Assembly: GCA_001791425.1 (NCBI GenBank)
Contig: MGEP01000010.1
Span: 653 to 10,147 of the forward strand
DNA from: Candidatus Uhrbacteria bacterium RIFCSPLOWO2_02_FULL_48_12
GTDB lineage: Bacteria; Patescibacteriota; Patescibacteriia; GWA2-46-9
Length of the DNA: 9,495 nucleotides
Reading direction: 5' to 3'
In this document: in pieces, positions 1-6,016 of the stretch
Layout: each line of letters opens with the position of its first letter
How positions within the stretch are numbered: the stretch's first letter is position 1
Notes under the pieces: generated by a model
Databases searched by the model: none
The model's input: the letters and a program-made list of their open reading frames with translations, nothing else
Told to the model about the DNA's origin: nothing
Position numbers and translations under genes: made by a program

Positions 1-17
1 AAGAATTATTTTGAGTA

Positions 18-281
18 ATGTCAAAACCGGGGAGAATTCAAAAGCAGATTTTGGAAATCAAGTCTCAACTGACTGAAAGAAGTTCGTCGTATCGAGCCGT
101 GGGAATGTTTGAGACAGGGGAGAGCGAAGTGTTAAAAAGCAAATTGGAGGAACTTGAAACGGAAAGACGATTTATTCTTGACTACAGGGAAAGCTGGGTA
201 CCGAAAACTCTTTGGAATTTATTTTTCCCAATTATAGTAGCATTTATAACAACCTTGTTTACTCTCTGGCTAACTCGATAA
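18..281 (+). CDS. small coiled-coil protein with C-terminal membrane anchor
   Basis: 87 residues, function not recognised. The first two thirds are highly charged and predicted helical or coiled-coil, rich in Glu, Lys and Leu (for example ESEVLKSKLEELETERRFI). Residues about 65-85 (LWNLFFPIIVAFITTLFTLW) form one hydrophobic helix that would anchor the protein in the membrane at its C-terminus, leaving the coiled coil cytoplasmic. Only a weak purine stretch (GAG) precedes the ATG, which is ordinary for this window. The stop at 279-281 lies 4 bases before the decayed atpG start copy. It may belong to a longer accessory operon that starts outside the window. The reading frame is convincing because of its composition; the role is unknown. 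Confidence 0.6.
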   Translation: MSKPGRIQKQILEIKSQLTERSSSYRAVGMFETGESEVLKSKLEELETERRFILDYRESWVPKTLWNLFFPIIVAFITTLFTLWLTR

Positions 282-285
282 ACTA

Positions 286-400
286 ATGACCACCTTACAC
301 AATCCGACTTCGTACCCGCCTGTGGGTGCGAGAATCCAGCCTGTCCGACGCTGAATTTGAAGAATTGAAAAAGTCCGTAGCAGGACTGCTCGGACTTTAG
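286..400 (+). pseudogene. decayed cassette: atpG 5'-end remnant fused to a putative PemK tail
   Basis: An ATG at 286 begins a sequence aligning with the start of the real atpG at 3340. It reads ATG-ACC-ACC-TTA, then lacks two bases, then matches 16 bases exactly (299-314 versus 3355-3370). After the two-base loss the frame reads TIRLR as in AtpG, and stays open through a hairpin insert (311-330) to a stop at 398-400. The last 23 residues (ESSLSDAEFEELKKSVAGLL, then GL) do not belong to AtpG. They resemble the C-terminal helix of PemK/MazF toxins such as the intact one ending at 3241 (shared Asp, Lys-Lys, Leu-Leu). Downstream sequence also resembles that after the intact pemK. I infer a deleted copy of the atpG'-pemK unit; the PemK assignment of the tail is the weaker part. 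Confidence 0.55.
311..330 (+). repeat. hairpin insert inside atpG remnant A
   Basis: A 7-bp stem (CGTACCC pairing with GGGTGCG, one G-T pair) encloses the loop GCCTGT. It sits directly after the same atpG position (after CGTA in codon 11) as the hairpin in the second remnant at 2750-2769, and shares the string GCCTGTG with it. The true atpG has no insert here. Confidence 0.6.
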
Positions 401-409
401 CAATGGTCA

Positions 410-465
410 CCGGGCCGAAGCCCGGATCAGTGGGTTACCCCAAATGTGTCTAAAGATTAGCAAAT
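410..465 (+). repeat. leader-like segment shared with the region before atpG; contains a GC hairpin
   Basis: Positions 410-425 form a perfect 6-bp hairpin (CCGGGC, loop CGAA, GCCCGG) without a T-run, so it is not a good intrinsic terminator. Positions 412-426 match 3274-3288 in 12 of 15 bases, and 440-465 match 3291-3316 in 19 of 26 bases, including a common TAGCAAAT end. The similarity appears to continue to about 484 (AATAAAGTCAAA versus AATAAGTCAAA near 3323-3333). This segment is therefore a diverged copy of the untranslated stretch between pemK and atpG, here placed in front of the gene at 466. Confidence 0.5.
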
Positions 466-669
466 ATGAAAAATAAAGTCAAATTCTCAATTCTTATCGC
501 AATCCTGACGCTTTTCGCCATCCCGTCTTTAACCTACGCCGCATGGTGGAATCCTTTGACTTGGTTTCAGAAGCCGCTCGCGGGTGCGCCTGTTTCGGAA
601 GTTGTCGCAACGGGAACGCCTGTTGCCGAAAGCCCGCAGGCGGATGTAGCGCCGGAAATTGTAAAATAA
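466..669 (+). CDS. small secreted Trp-rich protein with signal peptide
   Basis: 67 residues. Lys-rich start (MKNKVK), hydrophobic core at residues 7-20, then a likely signal peptidase I site around LTYA/A (residues 22-26). The mature part begins with the aromatic run AWWNPLTWF and ends in an Ala/Pro/Val-rich low-complexity tail with no cysteines. Similar WWNP-W starts after a signal peptide occur in small exported proteins of Patescibacteria as I remember them; I know no function. The stop is followed 5 bases later by the next ATG (674), so the two genes are probably cotranscribed. There is no clear Shine-Dalgarno; the leader is related to that of atpG. Confidence 0.65.
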   Translation: MKNKVKFSILIAILTLFAIPSLTYAAWWNPLTWFQKPLAGAPVSEVVATGTPVAESPQADVAPEIVK

Positions 670-673
670 GATT

Positions 674-1195
674 ATGTCTAAAAATCAAATCATAATTGTA
701 GGAGTAATAGTTGTCGGGGTTCTTTTAGCTTTTGCCTATGGCAATCTCAACAATTCAAAAACTGACGACGGTTATTTGTTGAGCGTGCCTAATTTGAATT
801 TTGAAATTGCATTTCCCGCAGAACCACAGTTCAATAGAACAGACGGGGAAGATTTTACGAGATACTCATGGTTTTACATAGATAACTCTCCAGATGGGCG
901 AGTAGGGTTGTTTGTGCAAGCAGAAAATAATCTTTACGCTTACAACAAAAGCCAGGAAGAATTTATAGAGGAAACAGCGAGGATTTATGTCGGTGTTGTA
1001 TCTCGTATGGAGAAAGACCCGAACGCGTCCGCGATAGATTACGAGATAAGCGGTGTTTATAGCGATACATCTCGTGAAACAGAAACTATTGTTGGTAGAA
1101 TTGTTGATGTTGAGGGTTGGACGTTCAACATCACGAATCAATTTGAAAACGAGAATCGCTACCCAGGTTTTATCAGTAGCTTTAAGAAAATTTGA
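674..1195 (+). CDS. membrane-anchored extracytoplasmic protein, unknown family
   Basis: 173 residues. Residues 5-22 (QIIIVGVIVVGVLLAFAY) form a single N-terminal membrane helix or uncleaved signal anchor; there is no lipobox cysteine. The rest is a soluble, acidic, probably beta-rich domain. It starts with a FEIAFPAEPQF segment and ends with YPGFISSFKKI. Such FP-x-x-P starts and F-x-SF endings are seen in PsbP/DUF1795-like exported domains, but this is only a resemblance. It begins 5 bases after the preceding gene, so the secreted 67-mer and this protein probably form a two-gene unit acting at the cell surface. Confidence 0.65.
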   Translation: MSKNQIIIVGVIVVGVLLAFAYGNLNNSKTDDGYLLSVPNLNFEIAFPAEPQFNRTDGEDFTRYSWFYIDNSPDGRVGLFVQAENNLYAYNKSQEEFIEETARIYVGVVSRMEKDPNASAIDYEISGVYSDTSRETETIVGRIVDVEGWTFNITNQFENENRYPGFISSFKKI

Positions 1196-1197
1196 TT

Positions 1198-1278
1198 ATG
1201 AAAACAATAAGTGAATTAAGCGGCAGGGTGATAGCGCTATACTCAATAATAACTAACCCGCAAACAACGACGATGTAA
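1198..1278 (+). CDS. possible 26-aa micro-ORF or gene remnant
   Basis: An ATG two bases after the preceding stop opens a 26-codon frame reading MKTISELSGRVIALYSII and ending in a polar tail (TNPQTTTM). The beginning resembles the start of a longer membrane protein cut short before its hydrophobic helix. It may be a translationally coupled micropeptide, the stump of a deleted gene, or chance. No domain is recognisable. Confidence 0.25.
   Translation: MKTISELSGRVIALYSIITNPQTTTM
1238..1243 (+). promoter_or_regulatory. possible -10 box upstream of the zinc-finger gene
   Basis: TATACT (5 of 6 to the consensus) lies 47 bases before the ATG at 1291, preceded by the palindrome AGCGCT. No good -35 box is seen at 16-18 bases upstream, so the call rests on the -10 alone. 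Confidence 0.25.
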
Positions 1279-1290
1279 TTCCCCAAAAAC

Positions 1291-1959
1291 ATGAAAACGC
1301 AAACTAATTCAATGAAATACGAAGGGCAGTGCAGATTTTGCAAAGAGGATTTTACGAAAAGGCAGATCGCGAACCACCTTGATGTTTGCCAGAAAAGAGA
1401 GAGAAAAGAAAATATAAGGAATTTGAGATTAAGAATCGCTGACCCTTACATGAAGAATTTTTGGCTGATCGCGGAAGCCAATAAGCAAGCCGTATTTAGG
1501 GATTTGGATAATTTAATAAGAGATGTGTGGGTTGAATGTTGCGGCCATTTAAGTTTGTTTGGCGGTTATGGAAGCGAAACTGGAAAAGCAAGAATTATTT
1601 GGGATACGATGAATCCGGGAGATAATCTCAATTACATTTACGATTTCGGCAGTTCCACGGAGTTAATCGTTGAAGTGTTAGGATATAGCACACATCAGTT
1701 AAGCGGCAAGAAAAAAATAGAGATAGTTGCTCGGAATTATTTGCCGATATCTAATTGTGCAAAATGCAGCAAACAAGCAACGCGGATTTGTGCCGCTTGC
1801 GGTGAAGATGCCTTTACTTTAGCGTGCGATGAGTGTGCTTTAAAATACCATAATGAAGAAAACAAAAAAGAGGAGCATTATCTTTTACCGTTAGCCAATT
1901 CTCCCCGCGCTGGTGTTTGCGGCTATGAACCAACTGGGTCATTAGACAAATTATTTTAA
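1291..1959 (+). CDS. zinc-binding protein with pRiA4b ORF-3-like core
   Basis: 222 residues in three parts. Residues 14-33 form a small C2HC finger (C14, C17, H29, C33). Residues about 50-150 resemble the plasmid pRiA4b ORF-3 / IS1096 TnpR-like domain: an aromatic-rich helix ending in CGHLSLF (about 84-90), then the hallmark YDFGSSTELIVEVL (117-130), where the family has YDFGD-x-W-x-H. The C-terminus (156-196) carries three CxxC pairs (156/159, 167/170, 179/182) and His187 and His196, a treble zinc cluster, followed by a conserved-looking NSPRAGVCGY. The family's molecular function is not established; zinc-dependent nucleic-acid or protein binding is an inference. There is no Shine-Dalgarno before 1291, and Met8 at 1312 is an alternative start. 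Confidence 0.75.
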   Translation: MKTQTNSMKYEGQCRFCKEDFTKRQIANHLDVCQKRERKENIRNLRLRIADPYMKNFWLIAEANKQAVFRDLDNLIRDVWVECCGHLSLFGGYGSETGKARIIWDTMNPGDNLNYIYDFGSSTELIVEVLGYSTHQLSGKKKIEIVARNYLPISNCAKCSKQATRICAACGEDAFTLACDECALKYHNEENKKEEHYLLPLANSPRAGVCGYEPTGSLDKLF

Positions 1960-1986
1960 GCAACAATTAAGGAGTATATTTGTGTT

Positions 1987-2085
1987 ATGCACAATCTCTT
2001 AAATGAGGATACTTCTAAATTAGATTCGGATAAAACTGGGAATGTTGTGCATGTGGAAGTGCTCGGAACAGGCGAAAAACTTTGA
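1987..2085 (+). CDS. possible 32-aa micro-ORF
   Basis: A 32-codon frame (MHNLLNEDTSKLDSDKTGNV, then VHVEVLGTGEKL) starts 12 bases after AAGGAG (1969-1974), one of the better ribosome-binding sites in the window, though the spacing is long. No homology is recognised. It may be the stump of a longer gene or a small acidic protein; nothing else occupies 1960-2120 apart from the promoter candidate before the DUF433 gene. Confidence 0.3.
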   Translation: MHNLLNEDTSKLDSDKTGNVVHVEVLGTGEKL

Positions 2086-2109
2086 TGGAAAAGTAGGAGA
2101 GATTATGTT
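2082..2109 (+). promoter_or_regulatory. candidate sigma-70-type promoter of the DUF433/DUF5615 pair
   Basis: TTGATG (2082-2087) and TATGTT (2104-2109) are separated by 16 bases; each matches the consensus at 4 of 6 positions. The -10 box ends only 11 bases before the ATG at 2121, so transcription would begin almost at the start codon and give a near-leaderless mRNA. This fits the lack of a Shine-Dalgarno before that ATG. Confidence 0.35.
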
Positions 2110-2120
2110 AGTATGAGCCT

Positions 2121-2360
2121 ATGACTCAAATCATTCTTGATACGAAAATAAGGCATGGGAAGCCGACTATTGAAGGAACTCGCATTACCGTTGAGGAGGT
2201 TTTAGGTGCGCTTGCAGGGGGTATGACCTATGCGGAGGTTGAGAAGGAGTATGGAATCACTCCAGAGGGGATTATGGCGGCAGTGCGGTATGCCTCCGCG
2301 TGGATGCATGGAGAGGAGATAGCGCCCCTCGCAGAGCGAATCAATGAAGTTTATTCTTGA
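2121..2360 (+). CDS. DUF433 protein, VapB-like antitoxin
   Basis: 79 residues, full length for DUF433. The family signature is plain: HGKPTIEGTRITVEEVLGAL at 12-31 (family G-x-P-x-I-x-GTRI-x-V), then GGMTYAEVEKEYGITPEGI and the RYASAWM end of the helical domain. DUF433 proteins are small helical DNA-binding-like proteins usually encoded directly before a DUF5615 PIN-like protein and treated as the antitoxin of that pair. Here the toxin frame starts at 2344, overlapping this gene by 17 bases, the usual translationally coupled arrangement. The protein itself looks intact although its partner is frameshifted. Confidence 0.88.
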   Translation: MTQIILDTKIRHGKPTIEGTRITVEEVLGALAGGMTYAEVEKEYGITPEGIMAAVRYASAWMHGEEIAPLAERINEVYS

Positions 2361-2693
2361 CGCAAACATTCCGTATTCTGCAGCGGAGATTTTCCGGCTA
2401 GTGAAGCCGTGCATGTTCGAGATTTAGGTCTCGGCAGCGCCACTGATGCAGAAATCGCCAGACATGCCCTGAAAGAAAAAGCTGTCATTATTACTCGCGA
2501 CTTGGATTTTGCAAACATCATTTTACATCCTATTTCAACGCATTATGGAGTCGTTGTCCTCCGAGTTCCATCGTATTTTACGGTAAAACATATCATCTCC
2601 CTCTTGAAGATTTTCTTTTCAAAAGTAATGACCGAGAATTTGATTAGGCGACTTACCATCGTTGAACCCGGCCGGTATCGCATGCGAGGATAA
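2344..2693 (+). pseudogene. DUF5615 PIN-like toxin, frameshifted
   Basis: The frame from the ATG at 2344 reads MKFILDANIPYSAAEIF, the typical DUF5615 start with the conserved Asp of LDAN, but ends at a TAG at 2425-2427. The remainder lies in another frame: EAVHVRDLGLGSATDAEIAR, then IITRDLDFANI with the second acidic cluster, ending at 2691-2693. The two halves join with one missing base (or two extra) somewhere in 2376-2410; there is no convincing slippery heptamer. In an intact protein this PIN-like fold is proposed to act as an RNase toxin neutralised by DUF433. As it stands the gene is probably inactive, unless the shift is a sequencing error. A GTG at 2409 could start only the C-terminal part (94 residues), which lacks the first catalytic Asp. 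Confidence 0.8.
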
Positions 2694-2749
2694 CTCAAAA
2701 TTTCCGACTTGTAACTACCCAACGGCCACCCTCCGCACAATCCGGCTCC

Positions 2750-2769
2750 GTATCTGCCTGTGCAGATAC
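2750..2769 (+). repeat. perfect 8-bp hairpin inside atpG remnant B
   Basis: GTATCTGC, loop CTGT, GCAGATAC. It is part of the 30-base insert that interrupts the atpG-like sequence after codon 10/11, at the same place as the hairpin in remnant A (311-330). The core CTGCCTG/GCAG resembles short palindromes scattered through Parcubacteria genomes. Confidence 0.65.
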
Positions 2770-2791
2770 ACACGCAGACAGGTCAAAGGTG

Positions 2792-2824
2792 CGAAGAATA
2801 TCAAGCAAATCACCCGCGCGATGG
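2792..2824 (+). repeat. left copy of 33-bp perfect direct repeat (atpG codons about 14-25)
   Basis: Identical to 3380-3412 in the functional atpG. Upstream of the repeat the two loci differ at many synonymous positions, downstream they are unrelated, so the identity is sharply bounded, as expected of a recombination junction. Confidence 0.85.
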
Positions 2825-2848
2825 TAGTTTCGTTGACAATGAGATAAC

Positions 2849-3241
2849 ATGAAAAAAGATTTCAAGAAGTGGCATACCGCGAAAGAAAGCATTCACTATC
2901 AACCCGATGACCCGGGTATCTATTTTCGGGAGCGGGACATTTGGTGGTCTCGTCTCGGAGTTAACATTGGTTTTGAACAAGACGGCAAGGGTGAATCGTT
3001 TAGCCGTCCCGTGCTCATTATCAAGAAATTTAACCAGTTTCTCTTTTGGGCTGTCCCGCTTTCCGGTAGGCTTAAGGAGAATCCTTACTATGTTGAATGC
3101 GTTTGTTCTGACGGACGAACTCGTGCCGCGATGATTTCGCAGCTTCGTTTGATAAGCTCCAAGCGACTAACTGACAAAATCGGTTTCGCCGACTCTACTT
3201 CCCTTCGAGCAATCAAAAAGGCAATCAAAGCATTGCTCTGA
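2849..3241 (+). CDS. PemK/MazF-family toxin (probable mRNA interferase)
   Basis: 130 residues with the SH3-like barrel layout of the PemK/MazF family: YFRERDIWWSRLGVNIGFEQ (about 25-44), then the conserved SFSRPVLIIKKF strand, an FWAVPLSG strand, and AAMISQLRLISSKRLTDKIG, where the family has its Ser/Gln and RLID-like motif. A helical tail (AIKKAIKALL) closes the protein. Members cleave mRNA at short motifs and are normally held by a small antitoxin; none is encoded beside this one, which seems common for this lineage's longer PemK form. The gene begins one base after the atpG remnant's stop and ends about 100 bases before atpG. There is only a weak GAG before the ATG. Confidence 0.82.
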   Translation: MKKDFKKWHTAKESIHYQPDDPGIYFRERDIWWSRLGVNIGFEQDGKGESFSRPVLIIKKFNQFLFWAVPLSGRLKENPYYVECVCSDGRTRAAMISQLRLISSKRLTDKIGFADSTSLRAIKKAIKALL

Positions 3242-3273
3242 CCGCCCCTTTGACTTTCCTGGCCCGCTTGCGC

Positions 3274-3333
3274 GGACCAAAGCCCGAAGGCCATTTGTAG
3301 CTAGAGGATAGCAAATGCTCTTAAATAAGTCAA
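3274..3333 (+). promoter_or_regulatory. pemK-atpG spacer: shared leader segment with a bulged hairpin
   Basis: 3274-3288 and 3291-3316 resemble 412-426 and 440-465. CATTTG (3292-3297) plus CTA pairs with TAG plus CAAATG (to 3317) around a 3-base bulge, giving a 9-bp stem whose loop is GAGGA, a Shine-Dalgarno-like string. The true atpG ATG (3340) has no Shine-Dalgarno of its own, so this element could influence atpG initiation; that is inference. No convincing promoter is seen in the spacer. Confidence 0.35.
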
Positions 3334-3339
3334 ACCATT

Positions 3340-4377
3340 ATGGCAACATTAAGAACAATCCGACTTCGTATAAAAGGCACGAAGAATATCAAGCAAATCA
3401 CCCGCGCGATGGAGGCGGTGTCGGCGGTGAAGATGCGCAAGAGCCAGAGTGTGGCGCTGGCGGCACGGCCGTATGCGATCAGTGCGCTAAGTTTGCTCCA
3501 CAACTTGAAACGGAGTGTTTCCACTGCGAATGTTCACCCATTTTTGCGCACTGACGCGGAACAGACGCGGAAGGGAGAACGCGGAACAGACGCGGAAAAG
3601 AGAATGATGCTGGTGGTTGTTACCTCCGACAAAGGATTGGCGGGACCGTTCAACACGAATGTGCTAAAGAAGGCGGAGCAATTTGTAAAGAACACCACCA
3701 CCCCGTCCCCCGCTTTGCCGCAAAGCGGGGGACACCCCTCCTCAACTGAGGAGGGGAAGAAGATAACCCTCGTCACCGTAGGGAAAAAGGCGGGGGAGTA
3801 TTTTTCACGAAGGGGGCGGAAACCGATTGTCGCGCTTACCGGGTACGGTGATTACGGCGAACTTGCGGAAGTGGAGCCGCTCTTTGAGGCAGTTTCGGAA
3901 GCATTTGTATCGGGCAAGGCAGACGAGGTTTTTGTGATTTACACCAATTTCCTTTCGGCGATGAAGCAAGAAGTCGTTGTGCGAAAACTTCTCCCGTTTT
4001 CGGAGGAGGGATTGGAAGAGATGGTACGCGGTATCGTCCCTGAAAGAGGGCGATTTGCAATAAAAGATACTAATATACCAATGGGTACTAATGAAACTAA
4101 TAATACTAATAAGAGCCGAGAATACCTGTTTGAACCGTCGCCGAAGGAGATACTGGAGGCAATACTTCCCGCACTTCTGAAAGTACAGATTTACCATGCA
4201 ATCCTTGAAGCGAACGCCTCCGAGCATTCGTCCCGCATGGTCGCGATGCGCAGCGCCACCGATAACGCAGGCGAGCTTATCAAGAGCTACACCGTATCGC
4301 TCAACAAGGCGCGGCAGGCGGCGATTAATAAGGAATTGGCGGAGATTACGGGCGGCAGCGAGGCGCTGTCCGCCTAA
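3340..4377 (+). CDS. atpG: ATP synthase F1 gamma subunit with three inserted segments
   Basis: 345 residues. The N-terminal helix (MATLRTIRLRIKGTKNIKQI, then TRAMEAVSAVKM) and C-terminal helix (ANASEHSSRMVAMRSATDNA, then KSYTVSLNKARQAAINKELAEI) are the hallmarks of the gamma rotor shaft, which turns inside the alpha3-beta3 hexamer. Usual length is near 290. The excess of about 58 matches three low-complexity in-frame insertions: residues 71-88 (two copies of a 19-base repeat), 118-141 (two strong palindromes) and 242-258 (four ACTAAT units, translated NTN-rich). They flank the Rossmann-like domain strands (LVVVTSDKGLAG, ITLVTVGKKAGEYF) and would be surface loops. Its first 33-base core is repeated at 2792. 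atpD follows after 136 bases. Confidence 0.95.
   Translation: MATLRTIRLRIKGTKNIKQITRAMEAVSAVKMRKSQSVALAARPYAISALSLLHNLKRSVSTANVHPFLRTDAEQTRKGERGTDAEKRMMLVVVTSDKGLAGPFNTNVLKKAEQFVKNTTTPSPALPQSGGHPSSTEEGKKITLVTVGKKAGEYFSRRGRKPIVALTGYGDYGELAEVEPLFEAVSEAFVSGKADEVFVIYTNFLSAMKQEVVVRKLLPFSEEGLEEMVRGIVPERGRFAIKDTNIPMGTNETNNTNKSREYLFEPSPKEILEAILPALLKVQIYHAILEANASEHSSRMVAMRSATDNAGELIKSYTVSLNKARQAAINKELAEITGGSEALSA
3554..3597 (+). repeat. 19-bp direct repeat inside atpG, two copies
   Basis: ACGCGGAACAGACGCGGAA occurs at 3554-3572 and 3579-3597, a 25-base period. It is translated as TDAEQTRKGERGTDAEKR within AtpG (residues 71-88), outside conserved gamma-subunit sequence. Confidence 0.85.
3705..3756 (+). 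repeat. double-palindrome (MITE-like) insert inside atpG
   Basis: Two adjacent perfect hairpins: 3705-3717 with 3721-3733 (13-bp stem, loop CCG) and 3735-3744 with 3747-3756 (10-bp stem CCCCTCCTCA/TGAGGAGGGG, loop AC). The whole is in frame and read as a Pro/Ser/Gly-rich loop (PSPALPQSGGHPSSTEEG). The pairing is symmetrical and not imposed by coding, so this is an inserted repeat element, comparable in style to Rickettsia palindromic elements. Confidence 0.8.
4069..4110 (+). repeat. ACTAAT repeat tract inside atpG
   Basis: ACTAAT occurs at 4069, 4087, 4096 and 4105. The tract is AT-rich beside GC-richer flanks and encodes Asn/Thr-rich residues 242-258 of AtpG, another non-conserved loop. Confidence 0.7.
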
Positions 4378-4476
4378 TATCAAATACCAAATCTCGAATC
4401 TCGAAAATGAAGAAAGTTTCAATATTGAATATTCAAAATTAGATATTTTTCGATATTGGGTATTCGAGATTCGATA
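4378..4476. repeat. atpG-atpD spacer made of TCGAAT/ATTCGA inverted repeats
   Basis: CGAATCTCG near 4395-4405 is answered by CGAGATTCG near 4464-4472, with AATATTGAATATTC and GATATT strings between. The arms are imperfect, and several pairings are possible. It holds no gene; the transcript could fold between the two cistrons. Confidence 0.55.
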
Positions 4477-5899
<1,423 letters not shown>

Positions 5900-5902
<3 letters not shown>

Positions 5903-6010
5903 TACGAATGTTGCGAATTCACGCACGAATGCTTCGAATATGCGAATGAAGAATTTCACAGCATTTGTAGATTTGTAGCATTCGCATGGTAATTCGTTGC
6001 ATTCGTATCA
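5900..6010. repeat. 111-bp nested palindrome between atpD and atpC
   Basis: Outer arms: 5900-5910 (TGATACGAATG) pairs perfectly with 6000-6010, continued after a 3x3 mismatch by CGAATT (5914-5919) with AATTCG (5991-5996). Inner arms: ATGCGAATG (5940-5948) with CATTCGCAT (5979-5987). The element starts at the atpD stop codon and ends 6 bases before the atpC ATG, filling the gap. It could attenuate or stabilise the transcript; there is no T-run for termination. Confidence 0.75.
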
Positions 6011-6016
6011 AACTTT

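Larger units (their letters stand above)
2722..2847 (+). pseudogene. atpG 5'-end remnant B, about 27 codons with a 10-codon hairpin insert
   Basis: This matches the start of the real atpG codon for codon: the start ATG is now ACG (2722-2724), followed by ATLRTIRLRI, a 30-base in-frame insert (CLCRYTRRQV), then KGAKNIKQITRAM as in AtpG. After that it diverges into VVSLTMR and stops at 2845-2847, one base before the pemK ATG. The first 12 or so codons differ from atpG mostly at synonymous sites (CGG/CGA, CTC/CTT, CTC/TTA), whereas 2792-2824 is identical to 3380-3412 over 33 bases. The fragment cannot encode a gamma subunit; it may act as a leader frame for pemK, but no normal start codon remains. 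Confidence 0.8.

Noticed and set aside
410..440. Intrinsic terminator at the CCGGGC/GCCCGG hairpin
   Set aside because: There is no T-run after the stem; the next bases are ATCAGTGGG. Kept only as a hairpin in a repeated segment.
2376..2410. Programmed -1 frameshift in the DUF5615 gene
   Set aside because: Only a single-tRNA slip on TTTTC is possible; there is no X-XXY-YYZ heptamer, no stimulatory hairpin or internal Shine-Dalgarno that I can see. Ordinary mutation or sequencing error is simpler.
2833..2838. Perfect TTGACA -35 box before pemK
   Set aside because: It is only 10 bases from the ATG and there is no -10 box at a suitable distance; a transcript would begin inside the gene. Probably chance.
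3315..3554. 79-aa frame with ATG after AGAGGA, overlapping the start of atpG
   Set aside because: It runs almost entirely within atpG in another frame, its composition is that of a shifted reading, and the AtpG frame is certain. The AGAGGA is more interesting as part of the hairpin.
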